Positions 44,779 through 53,725 of a stretch of 64,000 nucleotides of DNA are shown in pieces (positions within the stretch are counted from its first letter, which is position 1; each line of letters starts with the position of its first letter). The notes under the pieces are model-generated. The model did no database searches. It was not told the DNA's origin and worked only from the letters and a program-made list of their open reading frames with translations. The position numbers and the translations under genes were made by a program. The stretch is from JBDWFY01 sp965275915 (lineage in GTDB: Bacteria > Pseudomonadota > Alphaproteobacteria > Rhizobiales > Stappiaceae), in contig CBDHYI010000006.1 in NCBI GenBank assembly GCA_965275915.1, forward strand, positions 682,001 through 746,000, read 5' to 3'.

Positions 44779-45132
44779 CCGCATTGCCGGAGACGGCTTA
44801 ACCGCCCTGGAGCCCGGCCGGCGTCCCGGTGTCGACCGCATTGTCGCGCCAAACCGCTGCCGGGCCATTGTCGCGGTGCGGCGTGGTTGCTTGAGGCGAT
44901 TATCTTTGCATCGTCGACAGAAGCGGCAAGTCCGGATGGCGAGATTTTCATCCCGGTCCAACCCGCGCATCTGTCCCTTGGAGCTGCGGAGTGAACATTT
45001 GCTTCCCTGCCTGCATATGTCCCTTGGCGCGGGCGAAAATATTGCAACGGCAATCGATGAACGTTGACATCGACCGGCCGGCGTCGAAAGGTACTTGCCG
45101 GTTTCTTTCCCGCTTGAAAGGCAAACGCGAAG
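44779..45132. other. Intergenic region
   Basis: About 350 bases between two plus-strand genes. Nothing coding is convincing. Shortly after the DUF302 stop there are GC-rich inverted stretches (around 44810-44860) that may end that transcript, but there is no T-run. Confidence 0.4.
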
Positions 45133-46230
45133 ATGAAAAAGACGGCCTTCTTCTGGGATGAAAAGTGCTTTTGGCATTTTGGCGGCAATTACGCGATGCT
45201 GGCACCGGTCGGAGGGTTTGTTCAACCCCTGGTCACGGGCGGGTTGCCGGAGGCGCCGGAAACGAAACGGCGGTTGAAAAACCTCATAGACGTGTCCGGC
45301 CTTTCACAGGACCTGCACATGACCGCCGGTCTGCCTGCAACGGACGAAGATCTCTTACGCGTCCATCCCAAATCCTATCTCGATGCTTTCAAAGCGCTGT
45401 CCGACAAAAGCGGTGGGGAGCTGGGTTTAAGAACACCGTTTGGTCCCGGAGCTTACGAGATCGCGGCTCTGTCAGCAGGTCTGGTCATATCGGCTGTCGA
45501 GGCGGTACTGAGGGGAACGGTTCAAAACGCTTACGCTCTCTCGCGGCCGCCCGGTCATCACTGCCTGCCGGACTGGCCGAACGGATACTGCCTTTTCGCC
45601 AATATCGCCATCGCCATTGAGGCGATCAAAGCAAAGGGACTGGCTGACCGGATCGCCGTGGTCGACTGGGATGTTCACCATGGCAACGGAACGGAGACGA
45701 TCTTTTATGAGCGGGACGACGTTCTGACGATCTCAATCCATCAGGACCGGTGTTATCCGCTGGACACGGGGTTCGTCGAACAGACCGGCGCGGAGAAAGG
45801 TCTTGGCGCCAATATGAACATTCCGCTGCCCGCCGGCGGCGGGCACAAGATGTATCTGGAAGCAATGCATCGTCTCGTGCTCCCGAAACTTCGTTCTTTC
45901 GGTCCGGATCTGATTATTGTTGCGTGCGGCTTCGATGCGTCCGGCGTCGATCCGTTATCCCGAATGATGTGCACTGCGGAAACCTATCGGGACATGACAA
46001 AATTGCTGATGGATTTTTCGGGCGGCCGACTGGTTGCGGCCCATGAGGGCGGGTATTCGGAACTTTATGTTCCGTTTTGCGGCCATGCAATGCTCGAACA
46101 AATGTCCGGCTCAGCGATCGCCGTTGACGATCCGATCAAGGCTCGCGTCGAAGGCCAGCAACCAGGTCCGAAGACGGACCGGTTCCATTCAGAATGCATC
46201 GAAGACATGGTGTCATTCTTTCGGATCTAG
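45133..46230 (+). CDS. Histone-deacetylase-like amidohydrolase
   Basis: A 365-residue zinc amidohydrolase of the class II HDAC/acetylpolyamine deacetylase family. The active-site pair HH is at 142-143 (RPPGHHCLPDWPNGYCLFAN), the zinc ligands are Asp180 and His182 (VVDWDVHHGNGTE) and Asp268 (GFDASGVDPL), and Tyr308 of HEGGYS is the transition-state stabilising tyrosine. All are intact. Bacterial members remove acetyl or other acyl groups from small amides such as polyamines. It converges on the AraC gene with a 95-base overlap and lies at the edge of the monooxygenase cluster, so an amide-containing substrate is possible. Confidence 0.88.
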   Translation: MKKTAFFWDEKCFWHFGGNYAMLAPVGGFVQPLVTGGLPEAPETKRRLKNLIDVSGLSQDLHMTAGLPATDEDLLRVHPKSYLDAFKALSDKSGGELGLRTPFGPGAYEIAALSAGLVISAVEAVLRGTVQNAYALSRPPGHHCLPDWPNGYCLFANIAIAIEAIKAKGLADRIAVVDWDVHHGNGTETIFYERDDVLTISIHQDRCYPLDTGFVEQTGAEKGLGANMNIPLPAGGGHKMYLEAMHRLVLPKLRSFGPDLIIVACGFDASGVDPLSRMMCTAETYRDMTKLLMDFSGGRLVAAHEGGYSELYVPFCGHAMLEQMSGSAIAVDDPIKARVEGQQPGPKTDRFHSECIEDMVSFFRI

Positions 46231-47221
46231 GATGTCGACTCCGCAATCGCAATGCGTCCGCTTTGGTCCTGCTGGGCAGTTCGCCGAATTCCCGGCAGTA
46301 GTATCGGGAAAAGCGGCCGACATGCGAAAAACCCCATTTTTTCGCAATACCGGCGAGATCTCCGTGCGCATGACCGGAACTGAGTTCGCTGTGCACGTGG
46401 CGTAATCGCTCCTGCCTTAAAAACTCAGTCGGCGTCAGGTCGTAAAAACACCTGAACTGGTGTTGCAGGGTTCTGACCGGAACATTGGCTTCCGCCGCCA
46501 TATCGCTGAGACCGATTGGGCGGTGTGCATGTTCGACTATGAAATCCCGGGCGATTTTCGCCGCTCTGGGAGCCGCTGCTTTTTCCTGGGAGTCAAAGAA
46601 ACAGCGCACGTTGCTGGGCTGACTGATAAGGAGGTTCGTAATGAACTTTTCCTCGTAAAAATTCTGATTCAGTGCCCTGCTCTCACCAAACAGCTCCCGC
46701 TGATCCGCTCCTTTCGCAAAAGCAATGGCGCACTGCCTGAGCGGCGCCAGCGCAGGGTCTGCAAAATCAATTTCAGGCTGAAAGACGACGTCATGGACAA
46801 TGGCCCGGCCCAGCAGCCGCCGAACAAGCGCCTGCAGCCCCTCCTTGGGCAGATAGATCAGCAACTGTTCACAAGCGGCGTGCCACACCATCGCCGTGTG
46901 CCGATCCGGATTGAGAATGGATGCCTTGCCGATACCGGTTGTAAATTTGTGACCGCCATTGGCAATATCCGCATGCCCGCTGACGGGAATCTGGATCAGG
47001 TAGAAAGTCTCAAGCTCGCCCGGTTCAATAAGAACGGTTTCGCCATAGGAAAGATAGTTGAGCGACAGCAATCGGCCGGGCGCCACAAAGTGCCTGGCAT
47101 GGAAACGGTTGCCCTTTCCTTGAATCTCAAGCCGGTGGTCGCAGAATTTGCTGCCGACAATCTGGCGGGCCTCGCTCAGCCTCTTTGTATCCATGACCGG
47201 AAAGTCCTGCAGCAGCGTCAT
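46136..47221 (-). CDS. AraC-family regulator with extended C terminus
   Basis: A 361-residue regulator. The N-terminal 200 residues are an AraC-type sensor domain (SLNYLSYGETVLIEPGELET, GRAIVHDVVFQPEIDF); the DNA-binding domain runs from about 225 to 325: GLSDMAAEANVPVRTLQHQF, then GDLAGIAKKWGFSHVGRFSR and FGELPSR. About 35-40 residues follow that are unusual for the family, and this tail lies antisense to the end of the deacetylase gene; it may result from loss of an earlier stop. It is divergent from the cupin-monooxygenase operon across about 110 bases and probably activates it. Confidence 0.85.
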   Translation of the reverse strand: MTLLQDFPVMDTKRLSEARQIVGSKFCDHRLEIQGKGNRFHARHFVAPGRLLSLNYLSYGETVLIEPGELETFYLIQIPVSGHADIANGGHKFTTGIGKASILNPDRHTAMVWHAACEQLLIYLPKEGLQALVRRLLGRAIVHDVVFQPEIDFADPALAPLRQCAIAFAKGADQRELFGESRALNQNFYEEKFITNLLISQPSNVRCFFDSQEKAAAPRAAKIARDFIVEHAHRPIGLSDMAAEANVPVRTLQHQFRCFYDLTPTEFLRQERLRHVHSELSSGHAHGDLAGIAKKWGFSHVGRFSRYYCREFGELPSRTKADALRLRSRHPRSERMTPCLRCILNGTGPSSDLVAGLRREP

Positions 47222-47331
47222 ATCGGCTCACGTTCTTTTCTTGCGCAAAGTGGATAATCGCTCCATCGACCCGTCCAACCTTTCAAGCTTAAAATAACTC
47301 ATCCATGTCGGTCAAATATTCGGAGGGAACC

Positions 47332-47784
47332 ATGAGCACTGACAAAGATGCAGGCGTGACGGCGGCGGCTGAGGGACTTGAAGGGAAAGCCTGGAATGTA
47401 GTCGGTCACCTCTACACACCGAAACTTCACACAAGAAATGCTTTCATCTGGCATGCGGTCATTCCGGACGAAACGTTTGTGCCGCCCCATATTCATCCGA
47501 CACAGGATGAATGGATCACGGTTTTAAGCGGTACGCTTGAGGTCGAATTCGGTCCCGATGTTCACAAGGCCGGCCCCGGCGATACGATCCGCATGCCGAT
47601 GGGAATCGCGCATGGCATCTTCAATCGCTCCGGTGCAGAAGCCACCTGTGTTTTCGGTGTGGCCCCTGCCCGCAAGCTGTTCGATCTGTTCGAGGCGCTG
47701 GACGGTGTCACAGATCCGGCTGAACTGGTGCGCCTGTCGGCCCTTCACGAGGTGGATTTCCTGCCGCCGCCGGATGCGTCTTAG
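47332..47784 (+). CDS. Cupin protein 1
   Basis: A 150-residue single-domain cupin. Cupin motif 1 is PHIHPTQDEWITVLSGTLEV (metal ligands likely His, His, Glu) and motif 2 ends PMGIAHGIFNRS. It is a clear paralogue of the cupin at 50347, sharing HPTQDE, AGPGD, RMP-GI-HG-FN and the ending VDFLPP. GGAGGG lies seven bases before the ATG. First gene of the operon leading to a flavin monooxygenase. Such cupins may be dioxygenases or isomerases; no function is known. Its TAG stop is part of an R1 repeat. Confidence 0.85.
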   Translation: MSTDKDAGVTAAAEGLEGKAWNVVGHLYTPKLHTRNAFIWHAVIPDETFVPPHIHPTQDEWITVLSGTLEVEFGPDVHKAGPGDTIRMPMGIAHGIFNRSGAEATCVFGVAPARKLFDLFEALDGVTDPAELVRLSALHEVDFLPPPDAS

Positions 47785-47835
47785 AGCGCATCCCGTGAAG
47801 GTTGGATCACCTTCACGACAAGGATACGCGTCAAA
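47782..47835. repeat. Palindromic intergenic repeat, family R1 copy 2
   Basis: TAGAGCGCATCCCGTGAAGG, an eight-base loop, CCTTCACGACAAGGATACGCGT: nearly identical to the copy at 32486 and again starting with the TAG stop of the preceding gene. The 8-bp stem is perfect; the second hairpin of copy 1 is not conserved. Confidence 0.8.
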
Positions 47836-47914
47836 ACAACGGGTTGGGGCATTTCACGCGATCCAGGGATCGCGAGAATTACCCCAGGCCATCGGTCACG
47901 TGGAGGAGAAACAG

Positions 47915-49402
47915 ATGGTTCAGAAAAAGAAAGTTGCCGTTATCGGTGGCGGCGTCAGCGGCCTGGCGGCAGCAAAGGCCTTTGACGAAAGAGGCCACAT
48001 TGTGCTCGGGTTTGAAAGAAGCGGCGATTTTGGCGGCGTCTGGGAATTGTCGCGATCCTATCCGGACGTGCAGACACAATCGCCCAAGGACCTTTACTGC
48101 TACACCGATCATCCCATGCCGGATGACTACCCGGAATGGCCGAAGGGGCCGCAGGTGCATGCCTATCTCCATTCCTATGCCGGAAAACATAAACTGGACC
48201 GTCTGTTTCAGCTTAATACCAATGTTGAAAGCATGGAGCGGCGGAAGGACGGGGCGCCCGGCTGGACGCTGACGCTTGAAGCGGCCGGCAAAACCTGGGA
48301 GGAGGACTTCGATTTCGTCGCCGTCTGTACCGGACAATTTTCCGACAAGAATATCATCCCCCATCCCGGCCAGAATGCCTTTGAGGATCAGGGCGGTCAG
48401 GTGATGCATTCATCCGAATATATCGATCCCGCAATCTGTGAAGACAAACATATCGTCGTTCTTGGCGGCTCCAAATCGGCCACCGATATCGCGGTCAATG
48501 CGGCGCAAAATGGGGCGAAGTCGGTAACGCTTGTCTATCTCGAAAACGTCTGGCGGGTGCCCTATTTCGTGGGCGGCATCAATTTCAAGCGCCTGCTCTA
48601 TATGCGCGCTCAGGAGCAGCAGTTCAATTCCTGGGGCAAGGGGCCGGTTGCAAAAACCATATCAGCCATCTTCCAGCCGCTGATCTGGGTAAATTTTCGC
48701 GGACTGGAAACTCTGCTGAAGCTGCAGCTGGGTCTCAAGAAACATAACATGGTGCCGAACGTACCGATCGAAAAGGACGTGTCCTGTTCAGTCCCGATCG
48801 TCACACCGGGCCTGTTTGAATGCCTGAACAAGGGTGAGATCACGCCGATTATCGGCACGTTCGAGGCCTTCAATGATGGCTCTGTCCGGCTCACAACAGG
48901 CGATGTCATCCCCTGCGACATTGCCATCCAGGCGGTCGGCTGGAAGCTCGGCGTGCCCTATCTGCCGCAAGTCTACCAGGACAAGCTGATCGAGAGCGAC
49001 GGTCAATATCGGGTCTATCGGCTGGCGGTCAATCCGGATCTTCCGGAGATGGGATTTGTCGGTTTCAATTCCAGTTTCTGCACAGTCCTTTCCGCTGAGA
49101 TGATTGCAAACTGGCTGGTGCGGTATGCTGACGGCCAACTTGCGAACCAGCCATCACAAACGGAAATGGAAGAGAATATCGAGATGATGCTGAACTGGAA
49201 GCGCAACGAGCGGCCGGCGGCGAAAATCTACGGCGGCCTGTGTTCGGCACCGTTCCATTTCAAGCATTTCGATGAACTTCTGGCCGATATGGGCGCCCGA
49301 AAGAAAAAACGATCCAATCCGCTGGCCGAACAATTCTCGTATCCGAACGCTGCTGCTTACGGAACCTATCTGGAATCCATGCCCCAATATCGTGCACAAT
49401 AA
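47915..49402 (+). CDS. Flavin-containing monooxygenase
   Basis: A 495-residue FMO/Baeyer-Villiger-like flavoprotein. FAD-binding motif GGGVSG is at 11-16 in VAVIGGGVSGLAAAKAF; the second dinucleotide motif for NADPH reads VLGGSKSATDIAVNAA (about 180-195). Further landmarks are SKATDIA-like and WRVPYFVGG. An AGGAGG site seven bases before the ATG fixes the start at 47915; the frame is open much further upstream but that extension lies in the cupin gene. It is expected to hydroxylate or oxygenate an organic substrate, with the nearby hydrolase opening the product. Confidence 0.85.
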   Translation: MVQKKKVAVIGGGVSGLAAAKAFDERGHIVLGFERSGDFGGVWELSRSYPDVQTQSPKDLYCYTDHPMPDDYPEWPKGPQVHAYLHSYAGKHKLDRLFQLNTNVESMERRKDGAPGWTLTLEAAGKTWEEDFDFVAVCTGQFSDKNIIPHPGQNAFEDQGGQVMHSSEYIDPAICEDKHIVVLGGSKSATDIAVNAAQNGAKSVTLVYLENVWRVPYFVGGINFKRLLYMRAQEQQFNSWGKGPVAKTISAIFQPLIWVNFRGLETLLKLQLGLKKHNMVPNVPIEKDVSCSVPIVTPGLFECLNKGEITPIIGTFEAFNDGSVRLTTGDVIPCDIAIQAVGWKLGVPYLPQVYQDKLIESDGQYRVYRLAVNPDLPEMGFVGFNSSFCTVLSAEMIANWLVRYADGQLANQPSQTEMEENIEMMLNWKRNERPAAKIYGGLCSAPFHFKHFDELLADMGARKKKRSNPLAEQFSYPNAAAYGTYLESMPQYRAQ

Positions 49403-49455
49403 GTGGAAAGGCAGGTGCCCGACCCCTGACACATCTTGAACGATACGGACAATCA

Positions 49456-50304
49456 ATGAGCTATTTTTCGGCCCGGAGCTATTTCGAAGAGCATTATGTA
49501 CTCAGAAAGACCCTGCCCACCTTCGCAGAGCATATTGCCGAGTGGGAGGCGCTGTCTGAAGACCGACACTTCGCCGACTTTCATACGGAGATCCTGACCT
49601 TCGGGTCCCATGCCCGCCAGACGTTTGAGCTTTTCAAGGTCAGGAAGGACGAACCTGCGAAGGGCCTTGCAATCTTTATCCATGGCGGTTTCTGGCGGGC
49701 AATGGACCGTGAGCAATCTCGTTTTGTCGCCAAACCGTTTCTGGAAAACGGCTATGACTGCATCATTTCCGAATATCGTCTGATGCCCGCTTTTTCCCTA
49801 GGCGACCTGGTTGATGACACAGCGGCGATGCTGCACAAAGTGAACGAGCTTCAAGACGACCGTGCACTGAGTGGCGATCTTATTCTCGCGGGTCATTCGG
49901 CGGGCGCGCATCTGGCCGTGTTCGGGCTGAAACAGGCGACACAGGCAGGGTTCTCGACCCGGTCAATGTCGCTCCTGCTGCTCAGCGGCGTATTCGACAT
50001 TTTCCCCGTTTCCAGAACGTCGATTGGCGACGAACTCAGCATGTCCGAGGAGGATATCTCACGCTGGTCGGTTTACGACGGTGATGCCGACAATGGCATC
50101 GAGCCGCTGTTCCTGGCCGGAGCCGACGAAACGGACGATTTCAAACGGCAGAGCATTATCGGTGCGCAACAACTGGGATCCGGCACGAAGGATACCATTT
50201 GCTTTGTCGAAGGTGCGAACCATCTGACGCTGATGACGAAACTTGCCACCGATCCGGCGCTGTTCAGAGAAACACTGACCCGCCTTCAGGAACTGGCCCG
50301 GTGA
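49456..50304 (+). CDS. Alpha/beta hydrolase (kynurenine-formamidase-like)
   Basis: A 282-residue hydrolase. The oxyanion motif HGGFW is at 76-80 and the nucleophile is Ser148 in GHSAGAH. The acid and histidine are probably in LFLAGADETDDF and EGANHLTLM. The HGGFW and GHSAGAHL pair is typical of arylformamidases/kynurenine formamidases and related carboxylesterases. No signal peptide. It follows the monooxygenase by 53 bases and precedes a second cupin by 42 bases, so it is an operon member and may hydrolyse an ester or amide formed upstream. Confidence 0.85.
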   Translation: MSYFSARSYFEEHYVLRKTLPTFAEHIAEWEALSEDRHFADFHTEILTFGSHARQTFELFKVRKDEPAKGLAIFIHGGFWRAMDREQSRFVAKPFLENGYDCIISEYRLMPAFSLGDLVDDTAAMLHKVNELQDDRALSGDLILAGHSAGAHLAVFGLKQATQAGFSTRSMSLLLLSGVFDIFPVSRTSIGDELSMSEEDISRWSVYDGDADNGIEPLFLAGADETDDFKRQSIIGAQQLGSGTKDTICFVEGANHLTLMTKLATDPALFRETLTRLQELAR

Positions 50305-50346
50305 ACGGTTATCGGAACATCACGAACCAAGACGGAGGAGAGAAAC

Positions 50347-50793
50347 ATGGATCTTGAAAAAGGTATCACCCGGGACGGCGAAGGCTATGCCGGTGTCAAA
50401 TGGAATATTCTCGGCCAGACCTATTTCCCAAAAGCGATATGTGAAACAACCTTTGCTTTTGAGACCAACAGCGAACCCGGCCAGCACGTTCCGGTTCACG
50501 TTCATCCCACTCAGGATGAATTCATCCTGGTTCAGGAAGGCGAACTTGATCTGAAACTTGACGGTGTCTGGACCAAGGCGGGGCCCGGAGACCTTGTCAG
50601 GATGCCGGCGGGTATACCGCACGGCTATTTCAACAAGTCGGACAAACCGGCGCGGGCTCTGTTTTGGGTTTCCCCAATGGGTAAGTTGAAGGATCTGTTT
50701 GATGCGCTGCATGACCTTGAAGATGTTCAGCGCGTCGTCCAGCTTTCGGCCGAACATGACGTTGACTTCCTGCCACCGGAAGCGAACGACTAG
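50347..50793 (+). CDS. Cupin protein 2
   Basis: A 148-residue cupin, paralogous to the protein at 47332. Motif 1 is PVHVHPTQDEFILVQEGELD and motif 2 PAGIPHGYFNKS. GGAGG lies about eight bases before the ATG. The last gene of the cupin-FMO-hydrolase-cupin operon. Its stop codon TAG is the left end of the MITE-like R2 element, so the element was inserted exactly at the end of this gene or supplies the stop. Confidence 0.85.
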   Translation: MDLEKGITRDGEGYAGVKWNILGQTYFPKAICETTFAFETNSEPGQHVPVHVHPTQDEFILVQEGELDLKLDGVWTKAGPGDLVRMPAGIPHGYFNKSDKPARALFWVSPMGKLKDLFDALHDLEDVQRVVQLSAEHDVDFLPPEAND

Positions 50794-51094
50794 AGCGAGT
50801 TGTGACTAGATTGATGCATTTGATGGTGGAAAATCGGTTCACTCGGCAAGGCGCGTCCCGTCGCGCGATGCGGCGCATCGGGCAAGGGGCGCAACGATGT
50901 CCGATGGGCCGATTTCCCCCACCCTTGAGAGGAAGAAACTGTTGCAAATCAATGGTGAATGGGCCGGGCCATTTTGCCCCCTGACTGCGTTGGTTTGCGC
51001 TTTTGGTGGGGTAGCACCACGGTACGCAAACCCTCTTGTCAGCGACCAAAATGGCCTCGGTCAAATGCATCAATCTAAAAACAACTCGCTCTAG
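50790..51094. mobile_element. MITE-like element R2, 305 bp, with 34-bp inverted repeats
   Basis: Terminal inverted repeats CTAGAGCGAGTTGT-N4-AGATTGATGCATTTGA at 50790-50823 and its complement at 51061-51094 match in all but four central bases. The interior holds no transposase; it has two short open frames of doubtful meaning. The ends are CTAG. A solo copy of one end lies at 53713 and a decayed one at 35726. The element overlaps the stop of the cupin gene. Size and structure fit a non-autonomous MITE. Confidence 0.75.
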
Positions 51095-51123
51095 ACGCCG
51101 TCAAAACGGTTACCGGTGGTCGC

Positions 51124-52341
51124 CTATGTAGCGGCCACCGGCGGGTGGCTGCGCGATTTGAGGAAAATCATCGCGATGATGGCCATGTTGAGAACGTTCC
51201 ACAAAATGCCGTTGATAAACGCCATTTCGTAAGAGCCGGTGACGACGAAGATCCAGCCGGACATCCAGCCGCCCAGAGCCATTCCGACAACGGTTGCCAT
51301 GATGACGAACCCGACTCGGGCGCCGGCTTCCCTGGCCGGCAGATATTCGCGCACGATCAGCGCGTAGCTGGGAACGATGCCGCCCTGGGAGAGGCCGAAG
51401 ATCAGGCTGACGATGTAAAGCGAGACGAGGCCGTCATAGGGAAGATACAGAAACAACGCGATACATTGCAGCGTTGAACCGATCAGAAGCGTCAGCACAC
51501 CGCCGAGCCTGTCTGCAATGAGACCGGAAACGATTCTGGAGGCGACACCGCCCAGAAGCATCAAGGACAGCATTTCTGCGCCGACTGCCGGCCCGTATCC
51601 AAGGTCCACGCACAAGGAAACTATGTGAACCTGCGGCATCGACATTGCGACGCAGCAGGCGAGACCTGCAACCACCAGAAGCCCTTGCAGCAGGCGTGGC
51701 GAGAAATTGACCGATCCGGCATTGGTTTCCGAAATTGACTGCGCCTTTTGAGCCGCCGCAGCCGGGACCCGCCGTTTGAGAAAAAAGGACAAGGGTATGA
51801 TGGAAACCACGCAGGTGACGGCAATGATCACATAGGCGGCGCGCCAATCCGCATCCTTCAAAACAGCGCTGAGTATGAGCGGCCAGATCGCACCTGACAG
51901 GTAGTTGCCGCTTGCAGCGATGGCGATAGCGACACCCCGGCGCTGAAGAAACCAATGCGAGATATCGGCAATCAACGGGCCAAAACTGACGGCACTGCCG
52001 AAACCGATAAGAAACTGGCACAAAATCAGCACTGTGAGCGATGGGCTGGCCGCCGCCAAAGCAAAACCGGCTCCCATGCACAGGGCTGAGGCAATCACGG
52101 CGGTGGTCACGCCGTAACGGTCGACAAATCGGCCAATGATCAGGTTGCCAAGACCGAACGCGATCATTGTCAGGGTGTAGGGCAGTGAGGCATCGGCCCG
52201 ATGAACGTCAAACTCCGCCTGAACATCCGGCATAATGACGATGATCGACCACATGCCGACATTGCCGATAACGGCAATCAGCAGTGTGATGACCAGACGC
52301 CGCCAGGAATAGCCGCTGTCGAGAATTTGGGGATGGCTCAT
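51124..52341 (-). CDS. MFS transporter
   Basis: A 405-residue transporter with twelve membrane helices. Family signs are GRFVDRYGVTTAVI in the loop between helices 2 and 3 and the mirrored ADRLGGVLTLLI. It resembles the oxalate/formate antiporter and monocarboxylate group (segment NVGMWSIIVIMPDVQAEFDV at the start). It probably imports a small carboxylate for the neighbouring catabolic genes. The ATG at 52341 is favoured; a GTG seven codons upstream is possible. Same strand as, and about 95 bases after, the SDR gene. Confidence 0.85.
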   Translation of the reverse strand: MSHPQILDSGYSWRRLVITLLIAVIGNVGMWSIIVIMPDVQAEFDVHRADASLPYTLTMIAFGLGNLIIGRFVDRYGVTTAVIASALCMGAGFALAAASPSLTVLILCQFLIGFGSAVSFGPLIADISHWFLQRRGVAIAIAASGNYLSGAIWPLILSAVLKDADWRAAYVIIAVTCVVSIIPLSFFLKRRVPAAAAQKAQSISETNAGSVNFSPRLLQGLLVVAGLACCVAMSMPQVHIVSLCVDLGYGPAVGAEMLSLMLLGGVASRIVSGLIADRLGGVLTLLIGSTLQCIALFLYLPYDGLVSLYIVSLIFGLSQGGIVPSYALIVREYLPAREAGARVGFVIMATVVGMALGGWMSGWIFVVTGSYEMAFINGILWNVLNMAIIAMIFLKSRSHPPVAAT

Positions 52342-52435
52342 CGGCGTCAGCGTAAAGGCCACTCAGAGCCGTGTCCAACAACAAGAATTTGCAGCAATCA
52401 TCAATTTTTGTGCTGGATGCCGGGTGTCAGCAAAA

Positions 52436-53182
52436 TCACAATCCGCCGCTGACAGGCAGAATGGCTCCCGTCGAATAGGCCGCCTTGTCAGACGCGAGCC
52501 AAAGAACCGCCTCCGCAATATCGGCCGGTTCGCCCGCACGGCCAAGCGGTGCGGTGCGGGCAACCAGAGCCGGCCGTTCCGGATTGCCGGATGTTCGGTG
52601 AATATCGGTATTGACCGTTCCCGCCCTGACAGCATTGACGCGGATGCCCTCCGGGCCCAGTTCCTTGGACAGTCCGATCGTCAGTGTTTCCATCGCGCCT
52701 TTGGAGGCGGCATAGTGGACATATTCGCCCGGACTGCCAAGCACGGCAGCGATGGAAGAAAGATTGATGATGACCCCACCGTTGCCGCCACCGGAAACGG
52801 CCATTCGCTTTATGGCCTCCTGCACGCAATAGATCGCGCCGAATATGTTGACGTCGAAAGTCTCCTTCAGTGCCGATGGCGAGAGACCGGCAAGCGGGGT
52901 TGCCTGCCCGATGATCCCGGCATTGTTGACCAGCAACGTGACAGGGCCGAGTTCTGCATCACAGAGAGAAAACAGGTTGCTGACGTCGTCCGCATTGCCA
53001 ACGTCTGCTTTCATCGCACAGGCCTTTACGCCGTGTGACGCGCAGCGGGCGACAACAGTGTCTGCTGCGTTTTTGTCGTGCGCATAATTGATACAGACAT
53101 CATAGCCGGATCGGGCCGCCAATTCGGCAATGGACGCGCCAATGCCGCGGCTGCCTCCGGTGATAACGGCAACACCTGCCAT
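52436..53182 (-). CDS. SDR-family oxidoreductase
   Basis: A 248-residue classical SDR. The cofactor motif is TGGSRGIG near the N terminus, NNAG in LLVNNAGIIG, and the catalytic serine and YxxSK appear in NLSSIAAVLGSPGEYVHYAA followed by SK. GGGGAGG lies about eight bases before the ATG at 53182; a longer upstream extension has no such site. Resembles 3-oxoacyl-ACP-type reductases and glucose dehydrogenases; substrate unknown. It precedes the MFS gene and diverges from the AHSA1-like gene. Confidence 0.87.
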   Translation of the reverse strand: MAGVAVITGGSRGIGASIAELAARSGYDVCINYAHDKNAADTVVARCASHGVKACAMKADVGNADDVSNLFSLCDAELGPVTLLVNNAGIIGQATPLAGLSPSALKETFDVNIFGAIYCVQEAIKRMAVSGGGNGGVIINLSSIAAVLGSPGEYVHYAASKGAMETLTIGLSKELGPEGIRVNAVRAGTVNTDIHRTSGNPERPALVARTAPLGRAGEPADIAEAVLWLASDKAAYSTGAILPVSGGL

Positions 53183-53317
53183 GAGACTTCCTCCCCATCC
53201 GATATGGTGCCTGATTGAGCATCTTTTTCCAAAGCCGGCAAGACACAAGATCGCCGATCTGATATGCCGGACAGGAACAACGCTGACTGTTTCGGTCAAG
53301 CCGGCAGGTTTTCAACC

Positions 53318-53725
53318 ATGGCTATAGACAAGACCTACGACCTCCCCTTCCCGCTCAGTGCGGTCTACCGGGCCTGGATTTCTTCAGACACAGTGGTACC
53401 GCCCGCAAGCCGAATGGATATCAATCCGGTTGTCGGCGGGCATTACAAACTGTTTGTCGATACACCGGACGGGACTGTCAGTTGCGTGGGACAGTTTCAC
53501 GAAATCAAACCGGAACGGCACCTTACCTACTCCTGGGAATGGAATAATGACGGCGAAGTGTCCATGATTGATGTGACATTTGAGCCAACGACAGAAGGCA
53601 CGCGATTACGACTGCGCCATGACGGGTTTACGAAACCGGACAGCGAAGCCAATCACAACAGCGGATGGGACAATTATATCAGCGGTCTTTCGGAACTTTT
53701 GTCGAACCGCCGGAGCGAGTTGTGA
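53318..53725 (+). CDS. SRPBCC (AHSA1-like) protein
   Basis: A 135-residue START/AHSA1-like domain: it begins YDLPFPLSAVYRAWISSDTV, continues with VVGGHYKLFVDTPDG and the strand HEIKPERHLTYSWEWN, and has an end helix NYISGLSELLSNRR. The family binds small hydrophobic ligands or acts as a co-chaperone domain. The start is weakly supported (GCAGG about ten bases before the ATG). The last three residues and the TGA stop come from a solo R2 repeat, suggesting that the original end of the gene was replaced. Confidence 0.8.
   Translation: MAIDKTYDLPFPLSAVYRAWISSDTVVPPASRMDINPVVGGHYKLFVDTPDGTVSCVGQFHEIKPERHLTYSWEWNNDGEVSMIDVTFEPTTEGTRLRLRHDGFTKPDSEANHNSGWDNYISGLSELLSNRRSEL

Noticed and set aside
47537..47914. 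An N-terminal extension of the flavin monooxygenase
   Set aside because: It overlaps the cupin gene in another frame, while the ATG at 47915 has a strong AGGAGG site and starts right before the FAD motif.
50897..51094. Open frame inside the MITE-like element as a gene
   Set aside because: It runs through the terminal repeat and has no ribosome site or family resemblance; no transposase is encoded.
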